Of a stretch of DNA of 64,000 nt, positions 52,611-62,815 are shown one piece after another (the first letter of the stretch is position 1; each line of letters begins with the position of its first letter). The translations under genes were made by a program, and so were the position numbers. Under the pieces are notes generated by a model that saw nothing but the letters and a program-made list of their open reading frames with translations, ran no database searches and was not told the origin of the DNA. Origin of the DNA: Trissonchulus latispiculum (lineage: Eukaryota > Nematoda > Enoplea > Enoplida > Ironidae); assembly GCA_030248195.1 (NCBI GenBank), contig JASAND010030481.1, positions 1 to 64,000 on the forward strand, written 5' to 3'.

Positions 52611-54221
52611 TTAATAATACTTTTTACCTTTCAACTTTAATCCTGCATTACGCAAAAGCGAAAAAACAGAACGAAGGTGTTCCATATGGTCTTCCATCGT
52701 CTTGGAATACTCTATGATGTCGTCAATGTACACTAGAGCGAATTTCCTTAAACAAGTTTTGAGTACCGTTTCCATTAGCCGTTGAACAGTAGCCGGTGCG
52801 TTTGTTAGGCCAAAAGGCATAACCGTAAATTCGAAGAGCCCTTCTCTTGTGACAAACGCCGTTTTCTCTCGATCCTCAGGTGCGACTCCGATTTGCCAAT
52901 AGCCGCTGGAAAGGTCTAATGTTGTAAAATACTTTGCCCCTGTTAAAGCGTCTATGGTTTCATCTATTCGTGGAATTGGATAAGCATCTTTCCTTGTAAG
53001 GGAGTTCACCTTGCGAAAATTTATGCAGAAACGGTCAGAACCGTCTTTCTTTTTGACAATCATCACTGGTGATACCCATGGAGAATTGGACGGTGTTATG
53101 ATGCCACGGCTCCTCATATCCTCAACGTGGTCATGTTCCACCTGTTGTTCATGTGGTGCCAACCTGCGATGTCGTTGTTTAACAGGGTTATACCCTTGCG
53201 TATCAATTTTATGAGTGACGACATTTGTTCTACCTATGTCTCTGTCATTCTGGGAAAAAACATCAGCATTTTTGTGCAGTAAAGAGCACAGCTTTGCCAC
53301 TTCGCCAGAATTTTCACGACAACCTATTTTCTCGAAGCTAACACCGGGTGGCAAAGCAAACGATGGCTTAACTGTGCCGCCGTCTTCGGCTACAGTAAAG
53401 CACCCAGTTACGTTTTCTCTAGAGTCCTTTGACACTTTACCGTTACTAACAGTGGGAACTTTAACTTCACCAACATATGGACGAAGATGCCCTAGTATCC
53501 TTCCCTTTTTCAGCCTAATTGGTTTATTGGAATTATTGACAGCTAATACTGGTAGTCTACCTGTTTTCGGACGGACCAATGCGCAATTTGCAGATAGACG
53601 TGGTATGTCCATAGTTGGTTCGAAAAGGAAAGTGTTCTCAAAAAATATCCCTGCTACACCGTTGAACAATACTTTAGAGTGGGCCGGAACTGTTGATCCC
53701 CTACGTAGGGTAACCCTAAACTGAACATCATCGAAAACTTCAGCAGCAACTGGGAGATTATGAAGGAACTTCTGCGGCGTTACATTTGAAGTGATAGGTA
53801 AGATTGAACCATCCGGAAACGTCACGTGGTTATTGTGAAAATCAAGCTGGAGCTTTTGATCTTTGATAAAACTCATCCCTAACAAACAGTCAACTATAAC
53901 GTCTTCGGCTACAATAAACGGGACTTCTATCTGATCACCCCCGAATGAAACAGATAATAAGCACAACCCCGTTATAGTTAAATTCACACCACTTACACCC
54001 TTCGGATTACAACAACATTTCTGCAATTTAACTTGTGGAAATAACGAATAAAATTTTTTAGAGATTATATTAACGCTTGACCCTGTGTCTAATAATATTT
54101 GCGTTTGACGACCGTTAATTTTCCCAGAAACATGCAAAGGATTCTGAGCAGACATTGTAACTTTTGCACACGTTTCAAACAAATAATTACAAACATTACA
54201 TACAAAATTTCTAGTATTCAA
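52611..54221 (-). CDS. pol: Protease and reverse transcriptase of element B
   Basis: A 536-codon open frame. Aspartic protease ILLDTGSSVNII lies near residue 40. A long spacer contains a second retropepsin-like strand (VDCLLGMSFIKD). The reverse transcriptase has RFCINFRKVNSLTRKD, TTLDLSSGYWQIGV, FGLTNAPATVQRLM and the catalytic YIDD. The start lies 60 bp after gag ends, in the -1 frame relative to gag, so a frameshift-type gag-pol fusion is likely in intact relatives. The frame is lost after YIDD. Confidence 0.9.
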   Translation of the reverse strand: MNTRNFVCNVCNYLFETCAKVTMSAQNPLHVSGKINGRQTQILLDTGSSVNIISKKFYSLFPQVKLQKCCCNPKGVSGVNLTITGLCLLSVSFGGDQIEVPFIVAEDVIVDCLLGMSFIKDQKLQLDFHNNHVTFPDGSILPITSNVTPQKFLHNLPVAAEVFDDVQFRVTLRRGSTVPAHSKVLFNGVAGIFFENTFLFEPTMDIPRLSANCALVRPKTGRLPVLAVNNSNKPIRLKKGRILGHLRPYVGEVKVPTVSNGKVSKDSRENVTGCFTVAEDGGTVKPSFALPPGVSFEKIGCRENSGEVAKLCSLLHKNADVFSQNDRDIGRTNVVTHKIDTQGYNPVKQRHRRLAPHEQQVEHDHVEDMRSRGIITPSNSPWVSPVMIVKKKDGSDRFCINFRKVNSLTRKDAYPIPRIDETIDALTGAKYFTTLDLSSGYWQIGVAPEDREKTAFVTREGLFEFTVMPFGLTNAPATVQRLMETVLKTCLRKFALVYIDDIIEYSKTMEDHMEHLRSVFSLLRNAGLKLKGKKYY

Positions 54222-54280
54222 GGGGTAGTCTACTTGTGAAACAGTGTCGACCCTTGCCTCCCCCGCCGGCGAGGGCCGTA

Positions 54281-55231
54281 TCAGTTTACCTGACGTTTTG
54301 AAACCACAGATTTAACCGAAGTTTCACGCCGTCGCAGAGCACATTGCCTAGCAATGTGTCCCTTATTGTGACAAACATAACATTCTATATCACTGCGATT
54401 GTTCCGTATTTCGGACGGTTTGACTGCATCACACAATTTTTGCATCTGAGACTCTAAACGCTTTAGACGGTCGTCAAACGAGGGCTGTAAAGCAGGTGTT
54501 TGCACTGCACATACGGAACTTTGCTGGTTTGCCATATTTGCTGTCAGTTTTGTAACGGAAGCTACAAGACGTTCATTTTGTAACTTAAGTTCCTCAAGCT
54601 GTTTATTAACGTCAGCGAAGCTTTTATCTGAATCTGTTGCAGTAGAGACAGCATATTCCACCCGTTTTGCAAGACTAACTGCCGCTTCAAGAGTTTCTGG
54701 GTTCGATTTAATAAGTTCGGTTCGAATGACCGGTAACGACTGGTGGATGAAATGTTTTAGAAGCAGTTGAGCGACTTGCTCTCTAGTTTTATCCGGATAA
54801 GCTTGCCTTGCGATTTTAGAAAGCTTATGTTTAAAATTTTCAACAGTTTCAGCAGTTTGTTGATGAATTTCAGTTAGTCTTATCCACTGTAAGTCTTTCT
54901 CTTTCGAGTCACACAACTTAGATTTAAGGGCTACCCTGAGCGAATCAGCTGTAGCCTTATCAGCTTCTAGATCTGCCCACAACCGAGCCGCTTTGCCATC
55001 TAAGTGGCCTTTTATACAACGCAATTTCTTTTCGTCATTCCAGCCGTTTGCTTCAGAAATTCTGTTCAAAGTATCAAACCATTCAAAAACATCTTGTCCA
55101 CCCTCCCCTGTCAACTTAGGCGGAAGAGAAATCGGAAAGAAATTTTCGAGCACATTATCGTTGACGTTTTGTTCATTCGTGACTAAACCTAAATTTCTAA
55201 GTTCTCTGTTTCCGATTCTATACCTAGGCAT
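54281..55231 (-). CDS. gag: Gag of element B
   Basis: An intact 316-residue frame. The capsid-like region has FEWFDTLNRISEANGW, LRCIKGHLDGKAARLWADL, ENFKHKLSKIARQAYPDKTREQ and LLKHFIHQSLP. A coiled stretch (KQLEELKLQNERLVAS) and one CCHC knuckle, CYVCHNKGHIARQC, follow. The first ATG matches that of the 40.3 kb copy and is 170 bp after the primer-binding site. Confidence 0.92.
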   Translation of the reverse strand: MPRYRIGNRELRNLGLVTNEQNVNDNVLENFFPISLPPKLTGEGGQDVFEWFDTLNRISEANGWNDEKKLRCIKGHLDGKAARLWADLEADKATADSLRVALKSKLCDSKEKDLQWIRLTEIHQQTAETVENFKHKLSKIARQAYPDKTREQVAQLLLKHFIHQSLPVIRTELIKSNPETLEAAVSLAKRVEYAVSTATDSDKSFADVNKQLEELKLQNERLVASVTKLTANMANQQSSVCAVQTPALQPSFDDRLKRLESQMQKLCDAVKPSEIRNNRSDIECYVCHNKGHIARQCALRRRETSVKSVVSKRQVN

Positions 55232-55404
55232 GAGCCAAGAGTACTAAGAGACATACCATTTTTATCGCAGTCATTGGTAATGGCAGATTTGCTTTTAGAA
55301 ATCCAGTGATTGCTTCTAGAGTTCGATTTATTCACCACTCCATATCACGGCTTTCTGCGGAAGGGAAGACGGAAACGAAGCGATGAGTCCTAACCAATAA
55401 GTAT

Positions 55405-55422
55405 ATCCCGGACGAGCCCCCA
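55405..55422 (-). promoter_or_regulatory. tRNA-Pro primer-binding site of element B
   Basis: On the minus strand TGGGGGCTCGTCCGGGAT, two bases after the LTR. This is the 18-mer complementary to the 3' end of tRNA-Pro, the same primer used by murine leukaemia virus. Confidence 0.9.
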
Positions 55423-55424
55423 AA

Positions 55425-55613
55425 TGAAAAGATCCAGCCCAACTAACAAGGCTCTCAGCAATAAAGACACGTCAGCGTTTTACTCGACAGTGTTCCAAAA
55501 CATCACAAGCTGCAACTACCTGCAGCAACCACTTGAGTAAAGGGTCAGATCACACTCAAAATCTAATCTAAAGCTCTTTTATATTTTTGATTGACACTAC
55601 TATGGTTTTGACA
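55425..55613 (-). repeat. 5' LTR of element B
   Basis: Pairs with 48652-48840; terminal TG...CA; CCTTC target duplication follows at 55614. Confidence 0.95.
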
Positions 55614-55618
55614 CCTTC

Positions 55619-56640
55619 TATAACAGTAAATACAACCGTTTGTAAAGCAAAAGCAGTCCGTCGCAAGAAAAAGTAATGCGTGGAGATAAACTGTCGTAAA
55701 GTGTAATCCACAGCTGTATAAGTTAAGTAACTCTCTAACGGAAACTCCTAAACTGTATATATTATATAGCAGAGACGACATGCTAAAATGCTAGCGTTAA
55801 TTATGCATAGGTAGGTATGGATTAAGTCTGCCACGGTTAGCGTTTTGCCAGATCTGGTCCGAGTCCGGGATTTACCCAGTTTGGGCCGGGTCCGGGTTTA
55901 ACCCACCGAGTCCGGGTCCGGGTCCGGTCCGGGTTTTACCCACCAGGTCCGGGTCCGGGTCCGTGTTTTACCAAGCCTCCATATGTTGAAGCTAGCGGGG
56001 GTACTTGGCAAAAGGTCACAAGGTTGGGCTGCATGCGCAAGATTGACTGACAGCTGAAATCTGGAACAATTCCTTTTCTTTTATTAAAAAAGAAAAAAAA
56101 AATTGTTAATTTTTTGTGGAGAAAGGAGAGAGAGAAAAGAAGGAATTGAATTTTCGGGGGGGGGGGGAAGTCAGAGTAGAGATGAGCACGTGCCAGATTT
56201 TTTACCCGGTCCTCTGCTCCAAGATTTCCTCGGCCCGGCAGGCCGGCTCGCAAGCTGACAAACTTGGCCCGGCCCGACCCGCCTAAAGGAAATTTGCAAA
56301 AATTTAGTAACATGATTTCAGAGGCTTCAATACCCCATGGCAGGAAACGCTAGGCTATACTAAATGTTAAATTCTACTGTAAAGTAACGAGAATGAGTAA
56401 ATTTTTAGCTAATTGTTAGTATCGGTTTGCGGGTAGTGGGGCGGATAGCGGGAAGAAAGTGGTACCCGTTTACAACTCTGCTGTAAACAATTACAACTAT
56501 TTATTAGCAAACTATCTTCAAATCATAACTATTTTTGGTAATAATTTACAAACCACAAATGTGCTTTTACAGTTCATATCATAAAGGTTCTGGGCACCCT
56601 TATGACACACATATGCATGATGGATTTACATTCTCCCAGA
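55619..56640. other. Intergenic with GC-rich element ends
   Basis: 55850-55975 is a GGGTCCGGGTCC array. 56180-56290 begins TAGAGATGAGCACGTGCC and continues with GGCCCGGCAGGCC, a relative of the 16.95 kb hAT-like end. An A-run and a 13-base G-run lie near 56090 and 56158. No gene. Confidence 0.45.
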
Positions 56641-56689
56641 CTCGGAAAGACTAAGTCACGGAACACATCGAAACTAAAAATAAGACATC

Positions 56690-57200
56690 ATAAATTACAT
56701 CAAAACAACAACAGAGGGTGGTACCGTATACCTAAAATTCGTTGATGACGATAATTTTTTTGTTTCCTGACTATCAACCATACCTCCTTGAAGGGTTTCG
56801 TACTGCTCCAGTCAGAATGTCCATTTATCAAAATTAATGAATCGTTCAAGAATTAACGAATACAAAGCTTGGACTTTCACTAAACGTTTTGCATCCTACA
56901 TAGAAAATGTCGTCAAAGTTCAACACTTGAAAAACCCTGCACATTATTACTCACATTAGATGATTAATTAATTTTTAACAAATTTAGTATCATTAGGATT
57001 CATGAGTAGGATTACGGCTGCAGATGATGCTATATTATGATTCATGTTATTTCCCGCATTTGTTATTAAGGTTCAGGTTTCTTGACTCTTCGGCAGGAAG
57101 CACCAACGGTTCAGGATCCAGTTCCGTTGTTGACCAGATCTAGAAGCACAGAAGTGTTCATGTTGATGGTTTGAAATTGTAAGGCAAAGCTCGAAGAGGG
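56690..57200. repeat. Upstream flanking repeat of the receptor gene
   Basis: Shares ordered blocks with 59130-59590 (GGTGGTACCGTATACCT; TTTCCTGACTA; AAAATTA-TGA-TCG; CTAATTAAT; TGTAAGGC-AAGCTC). It appears to be an old direct repeat bracketing the receptor. Confidence 0.45.
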
Positions 57201-57756
57201 TTCTATGCATGTCCATCCGCTACTCTATCCAAGGAAAATTGAAAAAAGACGCCTTTACGAAAATGTTACAATTTTTTGAATTTTCTTATCCCGTGGTGTT
57301 TAAAGGAACATTTGCAGAAAGATTTTATGACGTTAAAGCAATTGAAACTGGAACTATTTTACTTAATGTTTCCGCCCTGAGCTATTTCACACCTTTTCGA
57401 ATTACGTAGTTTGTAGGAATATATTGTCTAATCCCAATCTACTAAGTTTGTTTCATTTCATTTAAACGTATCTCATAAGTGAACGTGAACGAATAAACGA
57501 CTCATACACAAAAAGCTCTCGTTGTTCGACAGAAACTTGACCATCCTTACTTTCAAACAATTGCGATTAGTTCAAGTTCCCATAAGTTATAATAACTGAA
57601 AACAGGGTTGATCATGCTTGCCTCTTCAATATACAAAATAATATACAGTATGTATAACAATACAAATCTGAAATGCTAATATTAATAATACAAATAGTGC
57701 AAGAATACAAACTTTAAACAATATACAAATGCTTGATTTTGCAGAAACCTGAAGTA

Positions 57757-58776
57757 ATGTCTTCGTCTTTCGAAGACACTACTCATTCCATACCAAACAG
57801 TGTAATAACAAGCGTCTACATAGGTGAAGGAACCGTCCAACTTGTTGGAAATGCACTACTGGTTCTCGTATTTTTCTTCAATAAATCCTTACAAAGAAAG
57901 GACTTCGTGTTTCCTAAAGGATTGGCCTTCGCAGATTTCTTGATGGGCATTGGACAACTGACTATCGGTGTGAAACGTGTTATCGTGCAACATCAGGCAG
58001 AAGACCTGGAAGTTAAACCAGCCTGGAAATGTTTCATGTCCGTGCACGTCTTCGTTTTCTTGACAGGCGGCGTATGTGCCGCCACCATGATCTTGGTTAT
58101 ATCTCTAGAACGTCTCGTGGCATGCGTCACAACCACTACTTACTTTCACCTGAAACTAGTTTCTTTCAGAGTGGTTGTTGTCTTAGTATACCTACTGGGT
58201 CTGATAATTTACGTAATAAGCGCCCTTTATGTTGTCTTAAACAAGAGCCTGCGACCTGTGCCTGCTCAGTGCCCTTTTCGCCTGGCTGTACCTGCTTGGA
58301 CAGCTATATTTTGGTGCTACTATCAGTTCTTCGCTGTTCTGCTAAGTGTGGTTATCTACATTATTGCTTTAATCAGTCTGCGTTACAAAAACTCTGACCA
58401 ACTTCCGCATGTTATGCAGGCGCGGCGTCGACGTCAAATCCGTGTAACGAAAACTTTGTCAGCTGTAATCTTCTTTGGTCTATTTACACACAGCGGCCCA
58501 ATGCTAATTGTAACAGCGTCATTCTTGAACTGGTTCCGAATTTCAACGGTCGTAATGAATATTGCATGGATCATGGTGAATGCAAACTCCGCAAACAATG
58601 TACTCATCTTCTACGTAAAGAACAAGGAGATACGGCAAGCATTTAGAAGTCTGTTTTGCAAGAGAAAGATTGAGACGCGTTTAAGTGTTCGTCATGATTC
58701 TTCCAGAAGCGCTGTGGTCTTGACGACTCGTTTGGCAATGCTCCCTGTGTCAAATGTGCAGGAAATTCAGCTGTAA
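57757..58776 (+). CDS. Rhodopsin-like G-protein-coupled receptor
   Basis: A 339-residue single-exon frame from the first ATG. TM1 is about 18-42 with GN, TM2 54-78 with LAFAD, TM3 95-121 ending in ERL (the DRY position), TM4 136-161, TM5 178-208, TM6 232-256, and TM7 262-287 with NSANNVLIFY in place of NPxxY. Cys92 and Cys172 can form the conserved extracellular disulphide. The third loop is short and basic (QARRRRQIRVTK), and the 50-residue tail is Ser/Arg-rich. It resembles invertebrate Srsx-type chemoreceptors and peptide receptors; the ligand is unknown. TTTTGCAG 12 bases upstream of the ATG could be the acceptor of a 5' UTR intron. It is not close to the 9.6 kb receptor family. Confidence 0.87.
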   Translation: MSSSFEDTTHSIPNSVITSVYIGEGTVQLVGNALLVLVFFFNKSLQRKDFVFPKGLAFADFLMGIGQLTIGVKRVIVQHQAEDLEVKPAWKCFMSVHVFVFLTGGVCAATMILVISLERLVACVTTTTYFHLKLVSFRVVVVLVYLLGLIIYVISALYVVLNKSLRPVPAQCPFRLAVPAWTAIFWCYYQFFAVLLSVVIYIIALISLRYKNSDQLPHVMQARRRRQIRVTKTLSAVIFFGLFTHSGPMLIVTASFLNWFRISTVVMNIAWIMVNANSANNVLIFYVKNKEIRQAFRSLFCKRKIETRLSVRHDSSRSAVVLTTRLAMLPVSNVQEIQL

Positions 58777-59129
58777 ATCATGCTCCATGAACTGCTGCCT
58801 TTAACAGTTGAATTGATTCAAATGTTTCTTTACTTGTCTAATTGTCTGGTATTGTCTGTCAAAAGTTACGAAGCTACTAAGGTTGGCTCCAGCTAACTTT
58901 ACATTTCTGCGAACTTTCTTTACATTTTGGTTATATGATGCTAATGTAGAGGTTGATGACTTGGGTTTCGGGCTGAATTTTTTGTAAAACGTTTGGGTTG
59001 ACGCATAGAATGTGAGCCATCAGTGGCTTCCACAACGGTCACATAGTTCATAGCTGTCAGAAATCTTGAAACTTCACAATAATTGAAGCATGGTGAGCTT
59101 GGTTGTAAGTTCCCGTGACTCGAGCACTC

Positions 59130-59590
59130 TAAGTGGGAAATAGGTGGTACCGTATACCTCATTTGTAGAAACCTGGCACCGCATTACTACCTTTTCCTGA
59201 CTACGAGCACTATAGTTTTTGTTCTATGCTAGAGACTCAATTCATAAAAATTACTGATTCGTGGCAATATTGAACGCAAAGCTGATCCTTCCACGACAAT
59301 CTTGAATCCAACTTAGAAAGGATGCTGAAGTGGAGCTTCTACATTATACTCATCATTAACTAATTAATTCGTTTTTAATTGAACCGTCGAAGTAGCGTTA
59401 TGGCTACCGTTGATGGATTAGTTATTCATAGTGTATCCTGAATATGTTTTGAACATATTTCAAAGGTTCCTGTAATGCGCTTACTTTTTGACAGGGACCA
59501 GCACTAAGTGTCAGAGACCACTGGTGCTATATCCAAAAATAGAGAAGCTCGTTTAGACTGTTTCAAGGTGTAAGGCTCTCAGAGTGCTAA
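59130..59590. repeat. Downstream flanking repeat of the receptor gene
   Basis: Counterpart of 56690-57200. In a tandem receptor array this would be the promoter region of the next copy, but no receptor coding follows. Confidence 0.45.
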
Positions 59591-60044
59591 GCTTTGTCAA
59601 ACACGACTTTCATAAATATAAGCACATGAAAGCCGCGCCCTGCTAAGCCCAGAAGCGCAGCAGAGAAGCTGAAAACAAACATTACAGCAGAAAACAGGAG
59701 AACTCTAAAGGTTTACAAATTATGGAATCCATTGGCACGTAAATGAACAAATATCAAGCTTTTCTGAGACATTGAAGTATCGAAAAATATGATGCATTCA
59801 GCCTAAAACTAAGTTCTGCATTTTTTTACGCTTTATCGCTGAATTGCTTTTTGCAATCTATGATTCTGTGAGCAGGTTTAGGCTAGGTTAGGGTTTTTGT
59901 AAGTGGTCCAGCATCATGTGGCTCATCTTGTGAACCGAAAGATGCTGCTCTCCGCGGACTATTAAAAAAGTCAAGACGCGGAGAAGCGAAAACCAAGGAT
60001 AGATAACTTATCCCCCAAACCAAACTGCCGCGCGGTTATTGCAT
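59591..60044. other. Intergenic, no gene seen
   Basis: Nothing recognisable; a TTAGGCTAGGTTAGGG stretch near 59880 is too short to call telomeric. Confidence 0.4.
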
Positions 60045-60338
60045 TAGGTTAGGTTTAACCCCAGGAGATATCTCCGTCCTGCCACAGGACATGGCGGATT
60101 CTCAGCCATAGAGCCAGGAGTGCCACCTCCAAGAATTACTGCATCCGTGGACGGGGGCCGGCCCTTCTACACAGACTTACCTTCCCACCTTAGTGGTACC
60201 CATTTACCGACCAGTTAAGGATGGATAGCTGGTTTGACTAGAGTCAGGAAAGCTTTGTATTATCCGGGGATCGAACCACCGACCGTAAGATCGGAAGTTC
60301 TGACCAGCGCCTTAGACCACTCGGCCATCCCGACACAC
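60045..60338 (-). repeat. tRNA-derived SINE
   Basis: The minus-strand head GTGTCGGGATGGCCGAGTGG contains box A; GGTTCGATCCC is box B, 45 bases later. The arms do not form a full cloverleaf, so it is not a tRNA gene. A tRNA-unrelated body of about 200 bp with GGTAAATGGGTACCAC and a GGTTAAACCTAACC end follows. Confidence 0.65.
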
Positions 60339-60399
60339 CCTAAGTACAGCTATGAGCAGAGGATGTCGCTTTGTCCGAATTTCATGTAACTTCATGTAA

Positions 60400-60580
60400 A
60401 CCCAAAGTACCGCTGTGCAAACCCTAAGTATATACCTCTGTGCATACCCTAAGTTCCTCTGTGCAAACCCTAAGAACCGCTATGCAAACACTAAGTACCT
60501 CTGTGCAAACCCTAAGTACCGCTGTGCAAACCCAACTCTGTATATACCCTATGCATTAGTGCCGCTGTGCAAACCATTAC
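60400..60580 (+). repeat. Minisatellite, unit about 21-24 bp
   Basis: Eight imperfect units of the form CTGTGCAAACCCTAAGTACCG. The open frame through it is repeat-derived, not a gene. Confidence 0.85.
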
Positions 60581-60584
60581 TCAT

Positions 60585-60800
60585 AAGTAGGGTTGCGCCG
60601 GGGTCGTGTCAACCCCGATTAACTTATAAGCCCCGCATAATTTTCCAACGGCCCGGCCCAGTTAACTTTGGGGTCCGGCCTCGTTACACGGCTCCGGCAG
60701 CCCCTTGGCCCCGACGACCACGACGGCCCCGTCGTGCCGTCCGACGTATACAACACACTTTATTATTATATTATTATTATTATTATTTTCTGCTGTACAT
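60585..60800. repeat. GC-rich element end and (ATT)n run
   Basis: 60593-60745 is rich in GGCCCC/CCCGAC phrases like the subterminal arrays of the hAT-like MITEs. TATTATTATT follows at 60762-60787. Confidence 0.45.
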
Positions 60801-61134
60801 ACGGATATTTCTTGGCGTACGTAGCACACATTTCTCTTTAATGTGACGCTGTGCCAGCCAGATAATAATTTTTTAATTGCTTTCAATCTTACTTATATTT
60901 GCATTTATGCACTTGCTGTGGCTCACCAGAGAATGTTTGAGTCACATGTTTCAGTTTTTCTATTATATTTGGCTTATTGTATTTCTTGTATTAGTGTTTG
61001 ACATCTGTTTGCTTGATACTTGAAAACCTTTGTTTGAGAATTGAAAAGTTTCCTTTACTACTAATTTGATTCAATAAAGCCAGCTTGGACTAACAAAAGA
61101 CTAACACCGGATTGCACTAATGAGGGTTAGCTCA

Positions 61135-61250
61135 GAGTTGCATGGGGCCCGGGTACCTGCGGGTACTCCCGAGTACCCGCGGGGCGGGGCGGGGCAGGCC
61201 GAATTTTACTACCCGCGCGGGCCGATGCGTGCTGATTTTGGGGTACTTTC
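61135..61250. repeat. GC-rich hAT-like end
   Basis: CAGAGTTGCATGGGGCCCGGG followed by GTACCTGCGGGTACTCCCGAGTACCCGC palindromes. It resembles the CAGAGTTGGC ends elsewhere in the window; no partner found. Confidence 0.45.
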
Positions 61251-61423
61251 ATGGGGTTATTTTGCTTTCTACAAATTTGAAACATACCAAATTATATACA
61301 AAGAAGACAATATTTCAGATTTTTAAACATTATTTGACTTCGTTATGCTATTCAACACCTTCAGCATGTATACTCAGTTTGCATTATCAGCGTATTGAGT
61401 AATAACCTGTACCGTGAATATAT

Positions 61424-61857
61424 ATGTTACGTACAAAACCCTAAATCGTACAAAACTAGTTTTGTATAGGTCATTATGTACAGAACTAGCTTTGTATGGC
61501 CTCCCTCGTACAATTCTAGTTTTGTATGGCTGTGACCGTACAATTCTAGTTTTGGACGTACAAAACTGTTTCGGTAAGATTTAGCAACCATTTTTATTCA
61601 TTATATACTATTCAAGTTCGTACATAATTTCAAACACTAAAGTTTTAAGATTTAATTCCCAAATAATAATAATGGAAGGCTATTTAGTCGATAAAAAGCA
61701 GAGACGAAAGTAGTCGAGGATTTGAATTTGAATTTGGGAATGCAGTCTGGTAGCGTGGAAGCTTTCTCCTACTTACGCCTAATAAAACTAGCTTTGTACA
61801 AAATGACCAATACAAAACTAGTTTTGTACTATTTAGGGTATTGTACGTAAGTAGTAT
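61424..61857. mobile_element. MITE with TACGTACAAAACCCTAAAT inverted ends
   Basis: Arms of about 75 bp at each end are inverted copies (GTACAAAACTAGTTTTGTA, then GGTCATT-TGTAC). The left half also repeats CTAGTTTTGTA five times. The interior has no gene. Confidence 0.75.
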
Positions 61858-61860
61858 AGA

Positions 61861-61930
61861 TTGGGGGGTACTGGACCCTCCCGCGGCCGCGGCTGGGGGT
61901 ACTGGACTCTCCCGCGGCCGCGGCTGAGGG
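61861..61930. repeat. 37-bp GC-rich direct duplication
   Basis: GGGGGTACTGGAC(C/T)CTCC then CGCGGCCGCGGCTG, two copies in tandem. Confidence 0.85.
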
Positions 61931-62103
61931 TCCTCCTTTGTCGTCCGCTAGTCTCTTCTCATTTCACCTTGACATGTTTACAGATGGGAAGCTGTTCCAA
62001 AGATAATCTACTTTCCACAAAATTGCAATCTTAATGATTTTTATTTCGTTTTATTTTACAAAAACAATTACAAGCAAAACATTAAAAAAGATATCCCAAG
62101 ATC

Positions 62104-62245
62104 AATCCATCCCAGAGAACCAGTCAGAATCACTGTCCCCACTGTCCACCACATCGCTCTCCTCGTCCATATCATCCCCATCAACCACATCCTCTCCTTC
62201 ATTATCAGAGCCCCCTGGACCATCTTCCAAAGTCTGGTCCATTAT
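62104..62245 (-). CDS. Possible acidic C-terminal exon
   Basis: After a good acceptor (GCTTGCTTTTAG at 62246-62257 on the minus strand) the frame reads IMDQTLEDGPGGSDNEGE and ends DSGDSDSDWFSGMD with a stop. The acidic composition is very unlike shadow translation. The phase does not fit the nearest donor of the RING-like frame upstream, so a small exon may be missing. Confidence 0.4.
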
Positions 62246-62521
62246 TCTAAAAGCAAGCAACAATGTTTTAACAAGAAAGTCTGATAAAAGATTTTATTCT
62301 AGCATAATGCCTGCTTGCTTGTTTGCTTGCTAGCTTGCTTGATTGCTTGCTTCAAATATTTTTTACAAATTTTTAGCAGTATGCTAAATGTGAAAACTTT
62401 CACATTCAACTTTCATAGAAAGTTTCATAATTTTCACTACAAGCATTATGCTAGTCGTTTTAATATTTTTTAATTTAGTAGAGAATAACGTAAAATTAGT
62501 ATTTATATACTCATAGAAAAA

Positions 62522-62815
62522 TTAAAAAAATTTTGCCCGAATCGAAACTTTTACCGTAGCAGGGTGGTGGATGCCGTTGTGCTCATATCGATTGAATGCC
62601 TGACGACACCATGAGCATCTTCTATCCACTTGCACCATGTTTTCTACACAGTTGACGCAGAGTCTGGGCACTCTGCGACAAGAGTCATCGCGTCCACTAA
62701 GGATCGTGTCGCCCTCGTTCTGTAAACACACAACACATGTGTTTGAAGGGGCAGGACTGACATCACCAGCATCTGCATCTGCATCAGCATCTGCATCTGC
62801 AAAAAACGCCTGCAT
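62522..62815 (-). CDS. RING-type zinc-binding region with Ala-Asp repeat
   Basis: After a (DA)6 tract encoded by ATCTGC repeats (62764-62800) comes CVVCLQNEGD, then SCRRVPRLCVNC and RRCSWCRQAFNRYE. The C-x2-C ... C-x2-C ... C-x2-C spacing resembles the C-terminal RING of ubiquitin ligases, though the usual His is not evident. A donor-like ACG/GTAAAAG follows HHPAT at about 62554, so coding may end there. A TAG directly precedes the ATG; the frame upstream of it is also open (see 62816-63107). The biological role is unknown. Confidence 0.5.
   Translation of the reverse strand: MQAFFADADADADADAGDVSPAPSNTCVVCLQNEGDTILSGRDDSCRRVPRLCVNCVENMVQVDRRCSWCRQAFNRYEHNGIHHPATVKVSIRAKFF

Larger units (their letters stand above)
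48652..55613 (-). mobile_element. Gypsy LTR retrotransposon carrying a NADAR-SGNH third ORF (element B)
   Basis: 6.96 kb on the minus strand. The 189-bp LTRs at both ends differ at only 4 positions, with a perfect target duplication CCTTC (48647-48651 and 55614-55618). Order from the 5' LTR: tRNA-Pro primer site, gag, protease-RT, RNase H, integrase, then 1.7 kb holding a NADAR domain and an SGNH hydrolase domain, then a polypurine tract and the 3' LTR. All coding parts share one strand, so the extra gene is a structural part of the element, in the env position. Frameshifts and stops in pol and the third ORF show this copy is dead, although the LTRs imply a fairly recent insertion. Confidence 0.93.

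Noticed and set aside
59880..59905. TTAGG-like telomeric sequence
   Set aside because: Only two imperfect units; no array.
60260..60335. tRNA-Leu or tRNA-Ser gene on the minus strand
   Set aside because: The D arm looks right, but the anticodon and T stems do not pair and a 200-bp body follows. SINE head.
60400..60580. Regular repeats with short spacers, CRISPR-like at first sight
   Set aside because: The units themselves vary, there are no unique spacers of constant length, and the genome is an animal's. It is a minisatellite.
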